Origin: Blastococcus sp. TF02A-26
Lineage (GTDB): Bacteria; Actinomycetota; Actinomycetes; Mycobacteriales; Geodermatophilaceae
NCBI RefSeq assembly: GCF_003319125.1
Contig: NZ_QOHG01000008.1
Span: 1 to 64,000 of the forward strand
Length of the DNA: 64,000 nt
Direction of reading: 5' to 3'
The position numbers and the translations under genes were made by a program. Position 1 is the stretch's first letter; every line of letters begins with the position of its first letter. Below, one piece after another: positions 20,393 through 28,672 of this stretch. The notes beneath the pieces were generated by a model, which was not told the origin of the DNA, ran no database searches, and was given only the letters and a program-made list of their open reading frames with translations.

Positions 20393-21814
20393 TCAGTCCT
20401 CCCCGGTCGGCAGGCAGCGGACCGCGAGGACGGCGACGTCGTCCTCGGCGCGGTCGGGGACCAGCCGGGACAGCAGCCGGTCGCACAGCGCGCCGGGCGC
20501 GAGGCCGGCGAGGTCGACCACGGCGTCGGCGACCCGCGCCAGCCCCTCGTCGATGCCCACCCGGCCGGCCTCGACCAGGCCGTCGGTGCACAGCAGCACC
20601 GTGTCGCCGGGCGCCACGGTGGCCTCGTGGTCGGTGCGCCGCGCCGGCTCGTCGGTGCCGAGCATCCGCTCCGGCGGGGTGCTGAGCAGCCGCGTGCGCC
20701 CGTCGGGGTGCACCAGCAGGGGCGGCAGGTGCCCGGCCGACGACCAGCGCAGCGTGCGGCTGCCGTCCGCACCGGGGCGCTCGAGCCGGGCGACGAGGGC
20801 GGTGGCCAGGGTGCCGACGTGCAGTCCGGCCAGCACCCGGTCGACGCGCTCCAGGGTGCCGGCGGGGCTGTCGGGCCGGTCGTAGGCCAGCGTCCGGACG
20901 GCGCTGCGCAGCTGGGCCATCGCCGACGCGGCCTCGACGTTGTGGCCCACGACGTCCCCGATCACCAGCGACGTCGCGCCGTCGGACTGCTCGAAGGCGT
21001 CGTACCAGTCACCACCGACCAGGGCGTGCTGGCTGGCCGGCCGGTAGCGCACCGCGAGGGCCAGGCCGGCGGGCTGCGGAGGCGGGGTCAGCAGGCTGTG
21101 CTGGAGGGTCTCGGCCACCTGCAGCTGCCGCTCGTACAGGCGGGCGTTGTCCAGCGCCACCGCCGCGCGGCGGGCCACCCGCACGGCCGCGGCGATCTCC
21201 GCGGCGTCGTGCGGAGGCCGGTCGGCGCCGTTGACCAGCGAGAGCACGCCGAAGCTCTCGCCGCGCGCCACCAGGGGGACGAACAGCGACGACGTCGGGT
21301 CCAGGGCGCGCCAGGCGGCCCGCACCTCCGGATCGGGCTGGGCGTCGGGACCGAGGTCGCTGCCGATCTCGCGCATCTGCACCGGCTCGCCCGAGCGCAG
21401 GGCGGTGGCGAGGGAGGCCTGGTCGCGGGGAGCGGTGACCCGGCGGGAGATGTAGGTCGCGACGGCCGGGACCAGCGCGGGGTCGCGGTGGGCGACGGCC
21501 GAGCGGGCCGGGGCGCCGTCGTCACCGAGGACCGTGACCGTCGCCCAGTCGGCCAGCCCGGGGACGACGAGCCGGGCCAGCTGCCCGGCCGCCTCCGTCA
21601 CGTCGAGGCTGCCGGCCAGGGCGTCCACCGACGCCGGGGGCACCCCCTCGGACGGCGGGGCGGGGAGCGCCCCGGCGGTGACCGCGATCGGCTCGCCCGT
21701 GACCGGGTGCGTCGCGTGCCAGGTCACCGGGAGCCCGGTGCCGCCGGCGAGCGCCTCGGCCAGCAGCGCGGCGAGCCCGGCGGGGACGGAGCCGTCCGCG
21801 GCCGGTGCGCTCAC
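20393..21814 (-). CDS. GAF-domain SpoIIE/PP2C-type serine phosphatase
   Basis: This 473-residue protein has a GAF-like sensor domain at about 70-215 (SSLFVPLVARGESFGVLSLVN), then a PPM/SpoIIE phosphatase with GGDWYDAF, IGDVVGHN, SSAGHLPPLL and LLCTDGLVE carrying the metal-binding Asp residues. RsbU-like proteins of this form dephosphorylate anti-anti-sigma factors and control general-stress sigma factors. No anti-sigma partner is adjacent. The GTG start at 21814 has GGGGAG upstream. Confidence 0.88.
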   Translation of the reverse strand: MSAPAADGSVPAGLAALLAEALAGGTGLPVTWHATHPVTGEPIAVTAGALPAPPSEGVPPASVDALAGSLDVTEAAGQLARLVVPGLADWATVTVLGDDGAPARSAVAHRDPALVPAVATYISRRVTAPRDQASLATALRSGEPVQMREIGSDLGPDAQPDPEVRAAWRALDPTSSLFVPLVARGESFGVLSLVNGADRPPHDAAEIAAAVRVARRAAVALDNARLYERQLQVAETLQHSLLTPPPQPAGLALAVRYRPASQHALVGGDWYDAFEQSDGATSLVIGDVVGHNVEAASAMAQLRSAVRTLAYDRPDSPAGTLERVDRVLAGLHVGTLATALVARLERPGADGSRTLRWSSAGHLPPLLVHPDGRTRLLSTPPERMLGTDEPARRTDHEATVAPGDTVLLCTDGLVEAGRVGIDEGLARVADAVVDLAGLAPGALCDRLLSRLVPDRAEDDVAVLAVRCLPTGED

Positions 21815-21936
21815 CCTGGGCTCCCCTCACGTCCGCAGGCCGCTGCGGCAGGGGACCGGACGGCAGGGTACGTCAGGAGGCGACGGACCGGCGGAGGGCG
21901 CGGCCGGCGCGGTCTGCCCGGTCGTCGGCACGGACC

Positions 21937-21942
21937 TAGCAT
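21937..21942 (+). promoter_or_regulatory. Leaderless -10 element
   Basis: TAGCAT is exactly 7 nt before GTG 21950 and there is no ribosome-binding site. Confidence 0.6.
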
Positions 21943-21949
21943 CCCTGGC

Positions 21950-22681
21950 GTGACCCGGCCCTTCCTCCTCCTGGCCACCCGGGCCGAGGACGAGGCGGCC
22001 GACGACGAGTACGCCGCCTTCCTGCGCGCGACCGATCTGCCGGAGGCGCAGCTGCGGCGGGTGCGCCTGGAGGCCGGGCCGATGCCGGACCTCGACCTCG
22101 ACGACTACGCCGGGGTCCTGGTCGGCGGCAGCCCGTTCACCTCCAGCGACCCGGTCGCCGGGAAGTCGGCGGTGCAGCTGCGGGTCGAGGCCGAGCTCTG
22201 CGCGCTGCTGGACCGGGTGGTGCCGGCGGACAAGCCGTTCCTCGGCGCCTGCTACGGCATCGGCACGCTCGGGGTCCACCAGGGCGGGGTGGTGGACCGC
22301 ACGTACGGCGAGCCGGTGTCGTGCGTGCCGGTCACCCTGACCGCCGAGGGCCGGGCCGATCCGCTGCTGGCCGGCATGCCGGAGGTCTTCGACGCCCTGG
22401 TCGGCCACAAGGAGGCCTGCCGGGTGCTCCCGCCGGCGGCGGTCCTGCTGGCCTCGTCGCCGACCTGCCCCGTGCAGATGTTCCGGATCGGCCGCAACGT
22501 CTACGCCACCCAGTTCCACCCCGAGCTCGACGTCCCGGGACTGGTGACGCGGGCGCGGGTGTACCAGCACGCGGGCTACTTCCCGCCGGCCGAGCTGGAC
22601 GCGCTCGTCGCCCGGGTGTCGGCGGCGGTGGTGACCGAACCGGCCCGGGTGCTCGCCGCGTTCGTCGACCGCTACCGCTGA
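21950..22681 (+). CDS. Class I glutamine amidotransferase (GMP-synthase-like)
   Basis: This 243-residue glutamine amidotransferase fold has the nucleophile Cys101 in GACYGIGTLG and the His190/Glu192 pair in QFHPELD. It has no synthetase domain, so it belongs with stand-alone GATase homologues that hydrolyse glutamine or gamma-glutamyl compounds. GTG 21950 is set by the leaderless -10, and the longer ORF upstream is antisense to the phosphatase. It ends inside the last 10 bp of the convergent TetR gene. Confidence 0.85.
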   Translation: MTRPFLLLATRAEDEAADDEYAAFLRATDLPEAQLRRVRLEAGPMPDLDLDDYAGVLVGGSPFTSSDPVAGKSAVQLRVEAELCALLDRVVPADKPFLGACYGIGTLGVHQGGVVDRTYGEPVSCVPVTLTAEGRADPLLAGMPEVFDALVGHKEACRVLPPAAVLLASSPTCPVQMFRIGRNVYATQFHPELDVPGLVTRARVYQHAGYFPPAELDALVARVSAAVVTEPARVLAAFVDRYR

Positions 22682-23259
22682 GCCGGCTCCGGCGGGTCGA
22701 CCCGCACCGACGCGAGCGCCCGGTCGAGCAGGTCGGCGAACTCCCCGGTCGACCCGTCCGGCTGCCAGGTGAGGAACGCCGCGCTCAGGGCGGCCCCGGC
22801 CGTGCCGGTCAGCAGCCGCACGTGCAACGGGTCGGCGGGGAAGCGGCTCTGCGCCCAGGTGGCGAGGGCCCGCTCCACGTAGCGGTGGGCCGCACCGACG
22901 TACTCGGTGAACTCCGGGAAGTCGCCGACCAGCCGCCGGCGCAGGGCGAGGGTCTCGTCGTCCCCGCGGGGGACGACGCCCCGGCAGATCCAGCACAGGT
23001 CGGCCCAGGCGTCCCCGGTCCGCGGGGCGCGGTCCACCAGCTCCTGCAACCGGTCGGCCAGCTCCGGGTCGGGGTCGAACAGCGCGGCGACCTTGGTCGG
23101 GAAGTAGTTGAAGAACGTCCGCCGCGAGGTGCCGGCCGCCGCGGCGACGTCCTCCACCGTGACCGCCGCGAAGCCGCGCTCGGCGACCAGGCGGATGGCG
23201 GCGGCCTGGATGCCGCGCCACGTCTGGAGCCGCTGGGCTTCCCGCGTCGGCTCGGACAT
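22672..23259 (-). CDS. TetR-family regulator
   Basis: This 195-residue protein has an N-terminal helix-turn-helix (VEDVAAAAGTSRRTFFNYF) and a C-terminal ligand domain without a recognised signature. It is divergent from the patatin/hydrolase pair. A perfect 9-3-9 palindrome lies between them, so it probably represses itself and that operon. ATG 23259 is 8 nt from a TAGGGT -10 element, indicating a leaderless or nearly leaderless transcript. Confidence 0.9.
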   Translation of the reverse strand: MSEPTREAQRLQTWRGIQAAAIRLVAERGFAAVTVEDVAAAAGTSRRTFFNYFPTKVAALFDPDPELADRLQELVDRAPRTGDAWADLCWICRGVVPRGDDETLALRRRLVGDFPEFTEYVGAAHRYVERALATWAQSRFPADPLHVRLLTGTAGAALSAAFLTWQPDGSTGEFADLLDRALASVRVDPPEPAQR

Positions 23260-23267
23260 GGTCCGGG

Positions 23268-23273
23268 ACCCTA
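23268..23273 (-). promoter_or_regulatory. -10 element of the TetR gene
   Basis: On the minus strand TAGGGT is 8 nt before ATG 23259, the near-leaderless arrangement seen repeatedly in this window. Confidence 0.5.
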
Positions 23274-23294
23274 GGCGGTCCCGGGTCCGGACGT

Positions 23295-23315
23295 GGCTTG
23301 CACCGGGTGCAAGCC
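23295..23315. promoter_or_regulatory. Candidate TetR operator, perfect 9-3-9 palindrome
   Basis: GGCTTGCAC-CGG-GTGCAAGCC overlaps the plus-strand -35 (TTGCAC, 23298-23303), which is 18 bp from TAGCGT at 23322-23327. It sits in the 112-bp space between the TetR gene and the patatin gene, so binding would block the plus promoter. Confidence 0.7.
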
Positions 23316-23321
23316 GCCCCC

Positions 23322-23327
23322 TAGCGT
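23322..23327 (+). promoter_or_regulatory. -10 element of the patatin/hydrolase operon
   Basis: TAGCGT with TTGCAC 18 bp upstream forms a reasonable promoter. The start is predicted near 23334, leaving a 38-nt leader. Confidence 0.5.
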
Positions 23328-23371
23328 GACCCGGGCGCGGACGACGGAGGAAGGCCGGAGGGCGGCGGGGC

Positions 23372-24232
23372 ATGGCCGGAGGCAGCACGACCAGCCGGGC
23401 GCTGGTCCTCGGCGGGGGCGGCATCGCCGGCGTGGCCTGGGAGATCGGCCTGCTGTCGGGCCTCGCCGTGCAGGGGGTCGACGTGCGTTCGGCCGACCTC
23501 GTCGTGGGGACGTCGGCCGGATCCGTCGTCGGCGCGCTGGTGCGCGGTGGCCACGACCTCGAGCAGCTCTACGCCACGCAGCTGCAGCCGGTGCCGCCGG
23601 ACGAGCCGACCGTCGACGTCGACCTGGTGGCGCTGATGACCGGCATCGGCGCGGCGCTGGCCGGCGCGGCGGGGGAGCAGGAGGCGCGGGCGCGCGTGGG
23701 CGAGCTCGCCCTGCACGCCGACACCGTTCCCGAGGCCGACCGCCGGGCCGCCATCGCCTCGCGCATCGGCGAACCGGCGTGGCCGGCCGAGCGCCTGGTG
23801 GTGACCGCCGTCGACACCGCCGACGGTGCGTTCACCACCTTCGACGCCGGATCCGGGGTCCCGCTGCTCGACGCGGTCACCGCCAGCTGCGCGGTGCCGG
23901 GGGTCTGGCCGCCGATCACCGTCGGCGGGCGCCGCTACATGGACGGCGGGATGCGGTCGGCGACCAACGCCGACCTCGCCGTCGGCTGCGACCGGGTCCT
24001 GGTCGTGGCGCCTGTCGAGGGCTTCGCGGACAGCCCCCTCGGGCCGGGCCTCGCCGCCGAGCTCGACGAGCTCCGCCGCGGTTCCGCGGTGCACCTCGTG
24101 GTCGCCGACGACCTCGCTCGCGCCGCCTTCGGCGCAAACCCGCTCGACCCGCGGACGCGGGAGCCCTCGGCCCGCGCCGGCCGGGCGCAGGCCGACGCGG
24201 TGCTCGCCGGGGTGCGGGAGTTCTGGGCGTGA
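23372..24232 (+). CDS. Patatin-like phospholipase
   Basis: This 286-residue protein has the glycine-rich oxyanion loop LVLGGGGIAGVAWEIG, nucleophile Ser48 in GTSAG, and the dyad Asp in YMDGGMRS. Patatin lipases use this Ser-Asp dyad to release fatty acids from phospholipids or other esters. It overlaps the next alpha/beta hydrolase by 4 bp (GTGA) and is under the TetR palindrome. ATG 23372 is preferred over upstream ORF starts because the fold begins there. Confidence 0.88.
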   Translation: MAGGSTTSRALVLGGGGIAGVAWEIGLLSGLAVQGVDVRSADLVVGTSAGSVVGALVRGGHDLEQLYATQLQPVPPDEPTVDVDLVALMTGIGAALAGAAGEQEARARVGELALHADTVPEADRRAAIASRIGEPAWPAERLVVTAVDTADGAFTTFDAGSGVPLLDAVTASCAVPGVWPPITVGGRRYMDGGMRSATNADLAVGCDRVLVVAPVEGFADSPLGPGLAAELDELRRGSAVHLVVADDLARAAFGANPLDPRTREPSARAGRAQADAVLAGVREFWA

Positions 24233-25110
24233 CGGCGACGGCGCCGCCGGCTCCGCCCCGGCTGGTGGAGGCCGAGGTGCTCGGGATCCCGGTGTCGGTC
24301 CTGGTGGCGACGGCGGAGCGGCCGCGCGGTGTGGTGTTCGCGCTGCACGGCGGCGCGTCGGGCAAGGAGTACTTCGACCACCCGCTGGCCCCGGACCTGT
24401 CGCTGCTGCGGCTCGGGCCGGCTCTCGGCTGGACCGTCGTCGCCCCCGACCGGCCGGGCTACGTGCCGGGGGACGGGGCGGGCGCGATGCCCGCGGCGGA
24501 GCGGACCGACCTGCTCTACGCCCTGCTGGACGGCGTCCTCGGGACCGGGGACCGCGGCGCCGGCGTCCTGGTGCTGGCCCACTCGATGGGCTGCATCTCC
24601 GGGATCCGGATGGCGGCCGACCTCCGCGGGCGCGAGCTGCTCGGCCTGGACTTCTCCGGCACCGGCCTGCACTGGTCGCCCGCGGTGCACGAGGCCACCG
24701 CGGCCGGGGACGGCCGGCTGGGCGGGTCCTCGCTGCGGCAGCTCATCTGGGGCCACGAGGAGCTGTACCCGGCGGGCAGCCACCGGGCCGTGCGGCGGGC
24801 CGTCCCGGGCACGCCCAGCGAGGGCACCGACATCGACGGCTGGGGCGAGGAGCTGCCGCGGCTGGCCGCCGACGTCCGGATCCCGACCCGGTACGCGCTG
24901 GCCGAGCACGAGGCGTGGTGGGCACCCGGGCGCGGGGCGCTGGCCGAGGTGGCCGCCCTGTTCACCGCCGCGCCGGTCGTCGAGACCGCGATCGAGACCG
25001 GCGCCGGCCACAACATCAGCCTCGGGTGGACGGCCCGGGCCTACCACCTGCGCGTGCTCGCCTTCGCCGAGCAGTGCGTCGCCCGCCGCGCGACCGGCGA
25101 CGCCGGGTGA
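24229..25110 (+). CDS. Alpha/beta hydrolase
   Basis: This 293-residue hydrolase has an oxyanion region FALHGGASGKEYF, the nucleophile elbow AHSMGCIS, and a catalytic His in GAGHNISLG. The substrate is unknown. GTG 24229 overlaps the stop codon of the patatin gene, so the two are translationally coupled and likely process related esters. It ends 5 bp before the convergent TetR gene at 25116. Confidence 0.83.
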   Translation: MTATAPPAPPRLVEAEVLGIPVSVLVATAERPRGVVFALHGGASGKEYFDHPLAPDLSLLRLGPALGWTVVAPDRPGYVPGDGAGAMPAAERTDLLYALLDGVLGTGDRGAGVLVLAHSMGCISGIRMAADLRGRELLGLDFSGTGLHWSPAVHEATAAGDGRLGGSSLRQLIWGHEELYPAGSHRAVRRAVPGTPSEGTDIDGWGEELPRLAADVRIPTRYALAEHEAWWAPGRGALAEVAALFTAAPVVETAIETGAGHNISLGWTARAYHLRVLAFAEQCVARRATGDAG

Positions 25111-25115
25111 GCCCC

Positions 25116-25682
25116 TCAGCGGTGGGCGAGCACCTCGTCGAGGTAGCCGAGCGGATCCCGGGTGCGCTGCTCTGCGAAGTCGTGCAGCCAGACCCGGAAC
25201 GAGGCCAGCAGCCGGGCGACGTCCACGCGGGTGCGCCAGTCGGGCGTGCCCTCCTCCCGGCGGCGTGAGGTGAGGTAGCCGGCGATCCGGAGCTCGTGGT
25301 CCTCGAGCGACATCCAGGGGGAGGTGCGGACCTCCTCGGCGTTGCGCACCAGGCGGAAGAGCACCCCCATCGGGCCCTCCTGCGCGACGATGCGCTCACC
25401 GACCTCGCGCAGGGCCCGGCGCAGGACCTCCATGTCGTCCAGCTCCGCCGGTGCCGCCATCACCGTCTCCACCAGCCGGTCGGCGAGGTCCTGGACGGGC
25501 GCGGCGAGCACGTCGCTCTTGGAGGGGAAGTAGCGGAAGAAGGTGCGGGGGGCGATGGCCGCCGCGGCGCAGATGTCGGCGACCGTGACCTTCTCGTACC
25601 CGTGCTCGGCGAACAGCTGGAGCGCCGCGTCCACCGTCGCGGCGCGCGCGTGGGCGCGCTTGCGCTCGCGGAGTCCCTCCAT
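25116..25682 (-). CDS. TetR-family regulator
   Basis: This 188-residue protein has the helix-turn-helix VADICAAAAIAPRTFFRYFPSK and an all-helical ligand domain. The ATG at 25682 has GAGG upstream but with long spacing. A palindrome of the TGGCA-N5-TGCCA type lies 77 bp upstream, and similar palindromes lie at the importer and flavoprotein promoters, making this a candidate regulator of that set. It could also respond to an acyl-CoA, as many actinobacterial TetR proteins do. Confidence 0.88.
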   Translation of the reverse strand: MEGLRERKRAHARAATVDAALQLFAEHGYEKVTVADICAAAAIAPRTFFRYFPSKSDVLAAPVQDLADRLVETVMAAPAELDDMEVLRRALREVGERIVAQEGPMGVLFRLVRNAEEVRTSPWMSLEDHELRIAGYLTSRRREEGTPDWRTRVDVARLLASFRVWLHDFAEQRTRDPLGYLDEVLAHR

Positions 25683-25758
25683 GGCCGGCCACCTCGTCGT
25701 GTCGGACCGGCCTCAGCCGGTCTGTCGAAGCTCATCAAAACATGGCATAGTCTGCCGT

Positions 25759-25775
25759 GTGGCAGAAACTGCCAC
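25759..25775. promoter_or_regulatory. TGGCAG-type palindrome upstream of the TetR gene
   Basis: GTGGCAG-AAA-CTGCCAC is a perfect 7-3-7 inverted repeat. On the minus strand it lies just before a possible -10 (TATGCC, 25745-25750) for the TetR gene. The 290-bp space 25683-25972 otherwise holds only terminator hairpins. Confidence 0.65.
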
Positions 25776-25871
25776 GAACGGACGGAACCCCTGCCCCATC
25801 CGGAGGACCACCCATGCTCCCCGCCCGACCCCGTACGCGCCGCGGCGCGTCGGCCGGGCCCGGGCGCCCGG

Positions 25872-25908
25872 CCGGCCCGGCCGGTCCACGGGGGACCGAC
25901 CGGGCCGG
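25872..25908 (-). terminator. Terminator hairpin downstream of the first binding-protein gene
   Basis: A long stem (CCGGCCCGGCCGGTCC with its near-exact complement, one mismatch) closes a 5-nt loop 65-100 bp after the stop codon at 25973. A smaller GACGCCGG-CGGA-CCGGCGTC hairpin at 25955-25974 overlaps that stop codon. Confidence 0.65.
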
Positions 25909-25972
25909 CCGGCGGGAGCCGGGAGTCCGCCGGCGTCCGGTCAGGGGTGCCCGGGACGCCGGCGGACCGGCG

Positions 25973-27211
25973 TCACTCGACGGGCGTGCCGCAGAAGGGC
26001 TCGCCGTCGTTGAGCGGCACGAAGCCGTCGCCCTCGAGGGTCACGTAGAACGAGCACTGCTCGTCGTACTCCGTGGTGGTCTGCGGGATCGGCCGCGGGT
26101 AGAGGCCGTTCGCGTCCCAGTCCTCGTCCTGCTGCATCGTGGAGATGAACGACGCCTGGTCGGCGTCGCAGCCGGCCTCCTCGAGACCGTGCAGGAACAG
26201 GTCGGCACCGAACCAGCCCTGGCTCTCGTAGAAGCCGGGGATGCCGGACTCGTTGTCGGTGTTCTCCTGCAGCGCCGTCCGGAGGGCCTCGGTGGCCTCG
26301 GTCTCGGCCTCGACCGGGGTGAAGGCGTTGGAGAAGATCACGCCCTGGCCGATGGCGACCGCGGGCTCCGACTGCAGGATGTCGGCGCCGTAGCCGGTGG
26401 GCGAGATGAACGTGCCGTCCCAGCCGCCCTGGCGCAGGCCCGCGACGAGCGCGAGCCCGGTGTCGAAGTTGATCGTGGTGTAGACCGCGTCGTCACCCGA
26501 CTCGAGGATGCCCAGCACCAGCGGGCCGACGTCGGTGCTGCCGAACGGCACGCTGTCGTTGACGTAGCCGCGCTCCAGACCGGCGGCGTCGACAGAGGCC
26601 ATGCCGGCCTCGAGGCCGGCCTGCGAGCTGGGGCTGGACAGACCCACGCCCGCGACCTTCGTCGCGCCCTGCTCGGCGAGGAACTCGCCCGCGCCGGAGT
26701 AGACGACGTCGTAGTTCGGCACGAAACCGGAGGTGAAGAGGTTGTCGTCGGTCGCCTCCCACTCCTGCGCGCCGTCCCAGGCGCCGCCGATCACCGGCAC
26801 GTCGCTGCCCTGCGTGGTGAGCCACTGCGAGGCGCCGTAGAAGAACGCGCTGACGTTGATCAACGCGAACACCTCGTCCTGCTGGACGAGCTTCTGCGCG
26901 CCGGCCAGTGCGCCCTGCGGGTTGGAGGTGTCGTCGGCCTCGACGAGCTCGATCTCCACGTCGCTGCACTCGCCGTCGTAGGACGCGAACCGCGCCTCCG
27001 CCCCACGGATCGCGCCCTGGGCCGCGGTGGCCCCCGGGCCGCTGAGCGCGGTCAGGATGCCGACCTTGACCGGCCCCTCGGCGCGCGTCCCGCCGCCACC
27101 CCCGCCGCCCCCGCCACCGCCGCCGCCCTCCTCGTCGTCGCTGCCGCACGCCGACAGCACCAGCGCGACCGAGCACGCGATGCCGATCGCTGCCATACCT
27201 CTTCTGCGCAT
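25973..27211 (-). CDS. ABC-transporter substrate-binding lipoprotein, branched-chain/amide type
   Basis: This 412-residue protein has a lipoprotein signal peptide with lipobox LSAC (Cys22), then GSDDEE and a run of 13 glycines, a flexible tether to the membrane. The rest is a periplasmic-binding-protein type I (LivJ-like) fold, beginning VKVGILTALSGPGATAAQG. It captures its ligand outside the cell for the fused permease encoded divergently at 29069. It is a clear paralogue of the next gene, sharing SPSSQAGLEAG, IGQGVIFSNAFTPVE and GIPGFYESQGWFGADLFLHG. The ligand is unknown. Confidence 0.9.
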   Translation of the reverse strand: MRRRGMAAIGIACSVALVLSACGSDDEEGGGGGGGGGGGGGTRAEGPVKVGILTALSGPGATAAQGAIRGAEARFASYDGECSDVEIELVEADDTSNPQGALAGAQKLVQQDEVFALINVSAFFYGASQWLTTQGSDVPVIGGAWDGAQEWEATDDNLFTSGFVPNYDVVYSGAGEFLAEQGATKVAGVGLSSPSSQAGLEAGMASVDAAGLERGYVNDSVPFGSTDVGPLVLGILESGDDAVYTTINFDTGLALVAGLRQGGWDGTFISPTGYGADILQSEPAVAIGQGVIFSNAFTPVEAETEATEALRTALQENTDNESGIPGFYESQGWFGADLFLHGLEEAGCDADQASFISTMQQDEDWDANGLYPRPIPQTTTEYDEQCSFYVTLEGDGFVPLNDGEPFCGTPVE

Positions 27212-27332
27212 TCCCCAGAGCTCCCATCGGAACGAAGGTTGTCGAACGATCGCAGGACCGCCTGGCGCACGATGCCCCCTCGTGTGGTGCGTGTCACTAG
27301 GTGCCGTGATCTCCCTAACGTCTGCTCCGCGG

Positions 27333-27381
27333 ATCGTTACAGCGCTGTGATCTGGCCCACTTCTCGTGGCAGAGAGTGTCA
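27333..27381 (-). promoter_or_regulatory. Promoter region of the first binding-protein gene
   Basis: The minus strand carries TAACGAT (27333-27339) exactly 122 bp before the ATG, as in the paralogue. ACAGCGCTGT, a 10-bp palindrome, overlaps it at 27338-27347. An imperfect TGGCA-N5-TGTCA (27367-27381) lies about 28 bp upstream of the -10. The region down to the ATG contains a 20-nt leader segment identical in both copies. Confidence 0.5.
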
Positions 27382-27392
27382 GCTGACGACGA

Positions 27393-27429
27393 ACGGCCCG
27401 GCCGCTCCGCGGGGAGCGTGCCGGGCCGT
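27393..27429 (-). terminator. Terminator of the second binding-protein gene
   Basis: ACGGCCCGGC pairs with GCCGGGCCGT over an inner CGCTCC/GGAGCG stem, 20 nt after the stop codon. It isolates the two tandem genes into separate transcripts. Confidence 0.75.
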
Positions 27430-27448
27430 CCGGGAGTGCCAGTGTCGG

Positions 27449-28672
27449 TCAGTCGACCGGGGTCCCGCAGAGCGGCTCGTCGCTGAGCGGCACGAACGAG
27501 TCACCCTCGAGCGTCACGTAGTACGAGCACTGCTCGTCGACCTCGGTGGTGCTCTGCTTGACCGGGCGCGGGTACAGGCCGTTGGCGTCCCAGTCGTCGA
27601 CGCCCTGCAGGGTGGAGATCAGGCCGGCCTGGTCGGTGTCGCAGCCGGCCTCCTCGAGGCCGTGCAGGAAGAGGTCGGCGCCGAACCAGCCCTGGCTCTC
27701 GTAGAAGCCGGGGATGCCGGACTCGTTGCCCTCCGCCTGCAGCGCGCTCTGCATGGCCTGGGTGGCCTCGCTGCCCACCTCGACCGGCGTGAAGGCGTTG
27801 GAGAAGATGACGCCCTGGCCGATCTCGACGGCCGGCTCGGACGACAGCAGGTCGGCGCCGTAGCCGGTGGGGGAGACGAAGGTCCCGTCCCAGCCGGCCT
27901 GCTTCAGGCCCGCGACCAGCGCCAGCGACGTGTCGAAGTTGATGGTCGTGTAGACCGCGTCGGCCCCGGAGTCGAGGATCCCGAGCACCAGCGGGCCCAC
28001 GTCGGTGCTGCCGAACTGGACGCTGTTGTTCGTGTAGCCGATCTCCAGGCCCGCGTCCTCGATGGAGGCCAGACCCGCCTCGAGGCCGGCCTGCGAGCTC
28101 GGGCTCACGTACGCGATGCCGGCGACCTTGGTCGCACCCTGCTCCGAGAAGAACTCGCCGTAGGAGCTGTACACGGTCTCGTAGTCGGGCACGGGACCGG
28201 AGTTGAAGAGGTTGTTGTCCTCACCGGTCCACTGCTCCGCGCCGTCCCAGGCCCCACCGAACACCGGCACGTCGCTGGCCTGCGTCGTGAGGTACGGCGC
28301 GGCACCGGCGAAGAACGGGCTGATGGTCAGGATCGAGAAGACCTCGTCCTGCTGGACCAGCTTCTGGGCACCGGCGAGGGCACCCTGCGCGCTCGTGGTG
28401 TCGTCGGCCTGGACCAGCTCGAAGTCCAGGTCACCGGCGCAGCCCTCGCCGGCCTCCTCGTAGGCGGCGAAGCGGGCCTCCGCCCCACGGATCGAGCCCG
28501 CGGCCGCGGTCGCCGCGGGGCCGCTGAGCGAGGTGAGGACGCCCACCTTCAGGGTGCCGCCACCGCCGCCCCCGCCCCCGCCGCCGGTCTCCTCGTCGTC
28601 GCTGCCGCAAGCCGACAGGACGAGGGCGGTCGCACACGCCATGCCCACCAGCGCCACGCCTCTTCTGCGCAT
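27449..28672 (-). CDS. ABC-transporter substrate-binding lipoprotein, paralogue
   Basis: This 407-residue protein has the same build as its neighbour: signal peptide with LSAC lipobox, a 10-glycine tether, and a LivJ-like binding fold starting LKVGVLTSLSGPAATAA. Long stretches match the paralogue, while the 200 residues after the tether differ more (SPFFAGAAPYLTT versus SAFFYGASQWLTT), so ligand preference may differ. Each copy has its own promoter and hairpin. It is the copy nearest the fused permease, across the divergent intergenic region. Confidence 0.9.
   Translation of the reverse strand: MRRRGVALVGMACATALVLSACGSDDEETGGGGGGGGGGTLKVGVLTSLSGPAATAAAGSIRGAEARFAAYEEAGEGCAGDLDFELVQADDTTSAQGALAGAQKLVQQDEVFSILTISPFFAGAAPYLTTQASDVPVFGGAWDGAEQWTGEDNNLFNSGPVPDYETVYSSYGEFFSEQGATKVAGIAYVSPSSQAGLEAGLASIEDAGLEIGYTNNSVQFGSTDVGPLVLGILDSGADAVYTTINFDTSLALVAGLKQAGWDGTFVSPTGYGADLLSSEPAVEIGQGVIFSNAFTPVEVGSEATQAMQSALQAEGNESGIPGFYESQGWFGADLFLHGLEEAGCDTDQAGLISTLQGVDDWDANGLYPRPVKQSTTEVDEQCSYYVTLEGDSFVPLSDEPLCGTPVD

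Noticed and set aside
27061-27125. GGN/CCN simple-sequence tracts in the binding-protein genes (also near 28555-28590)
   Set aside because: They encode glycine tethers after the lipoprotein Cys in frame and are not a separate repeat element or CRISPR.
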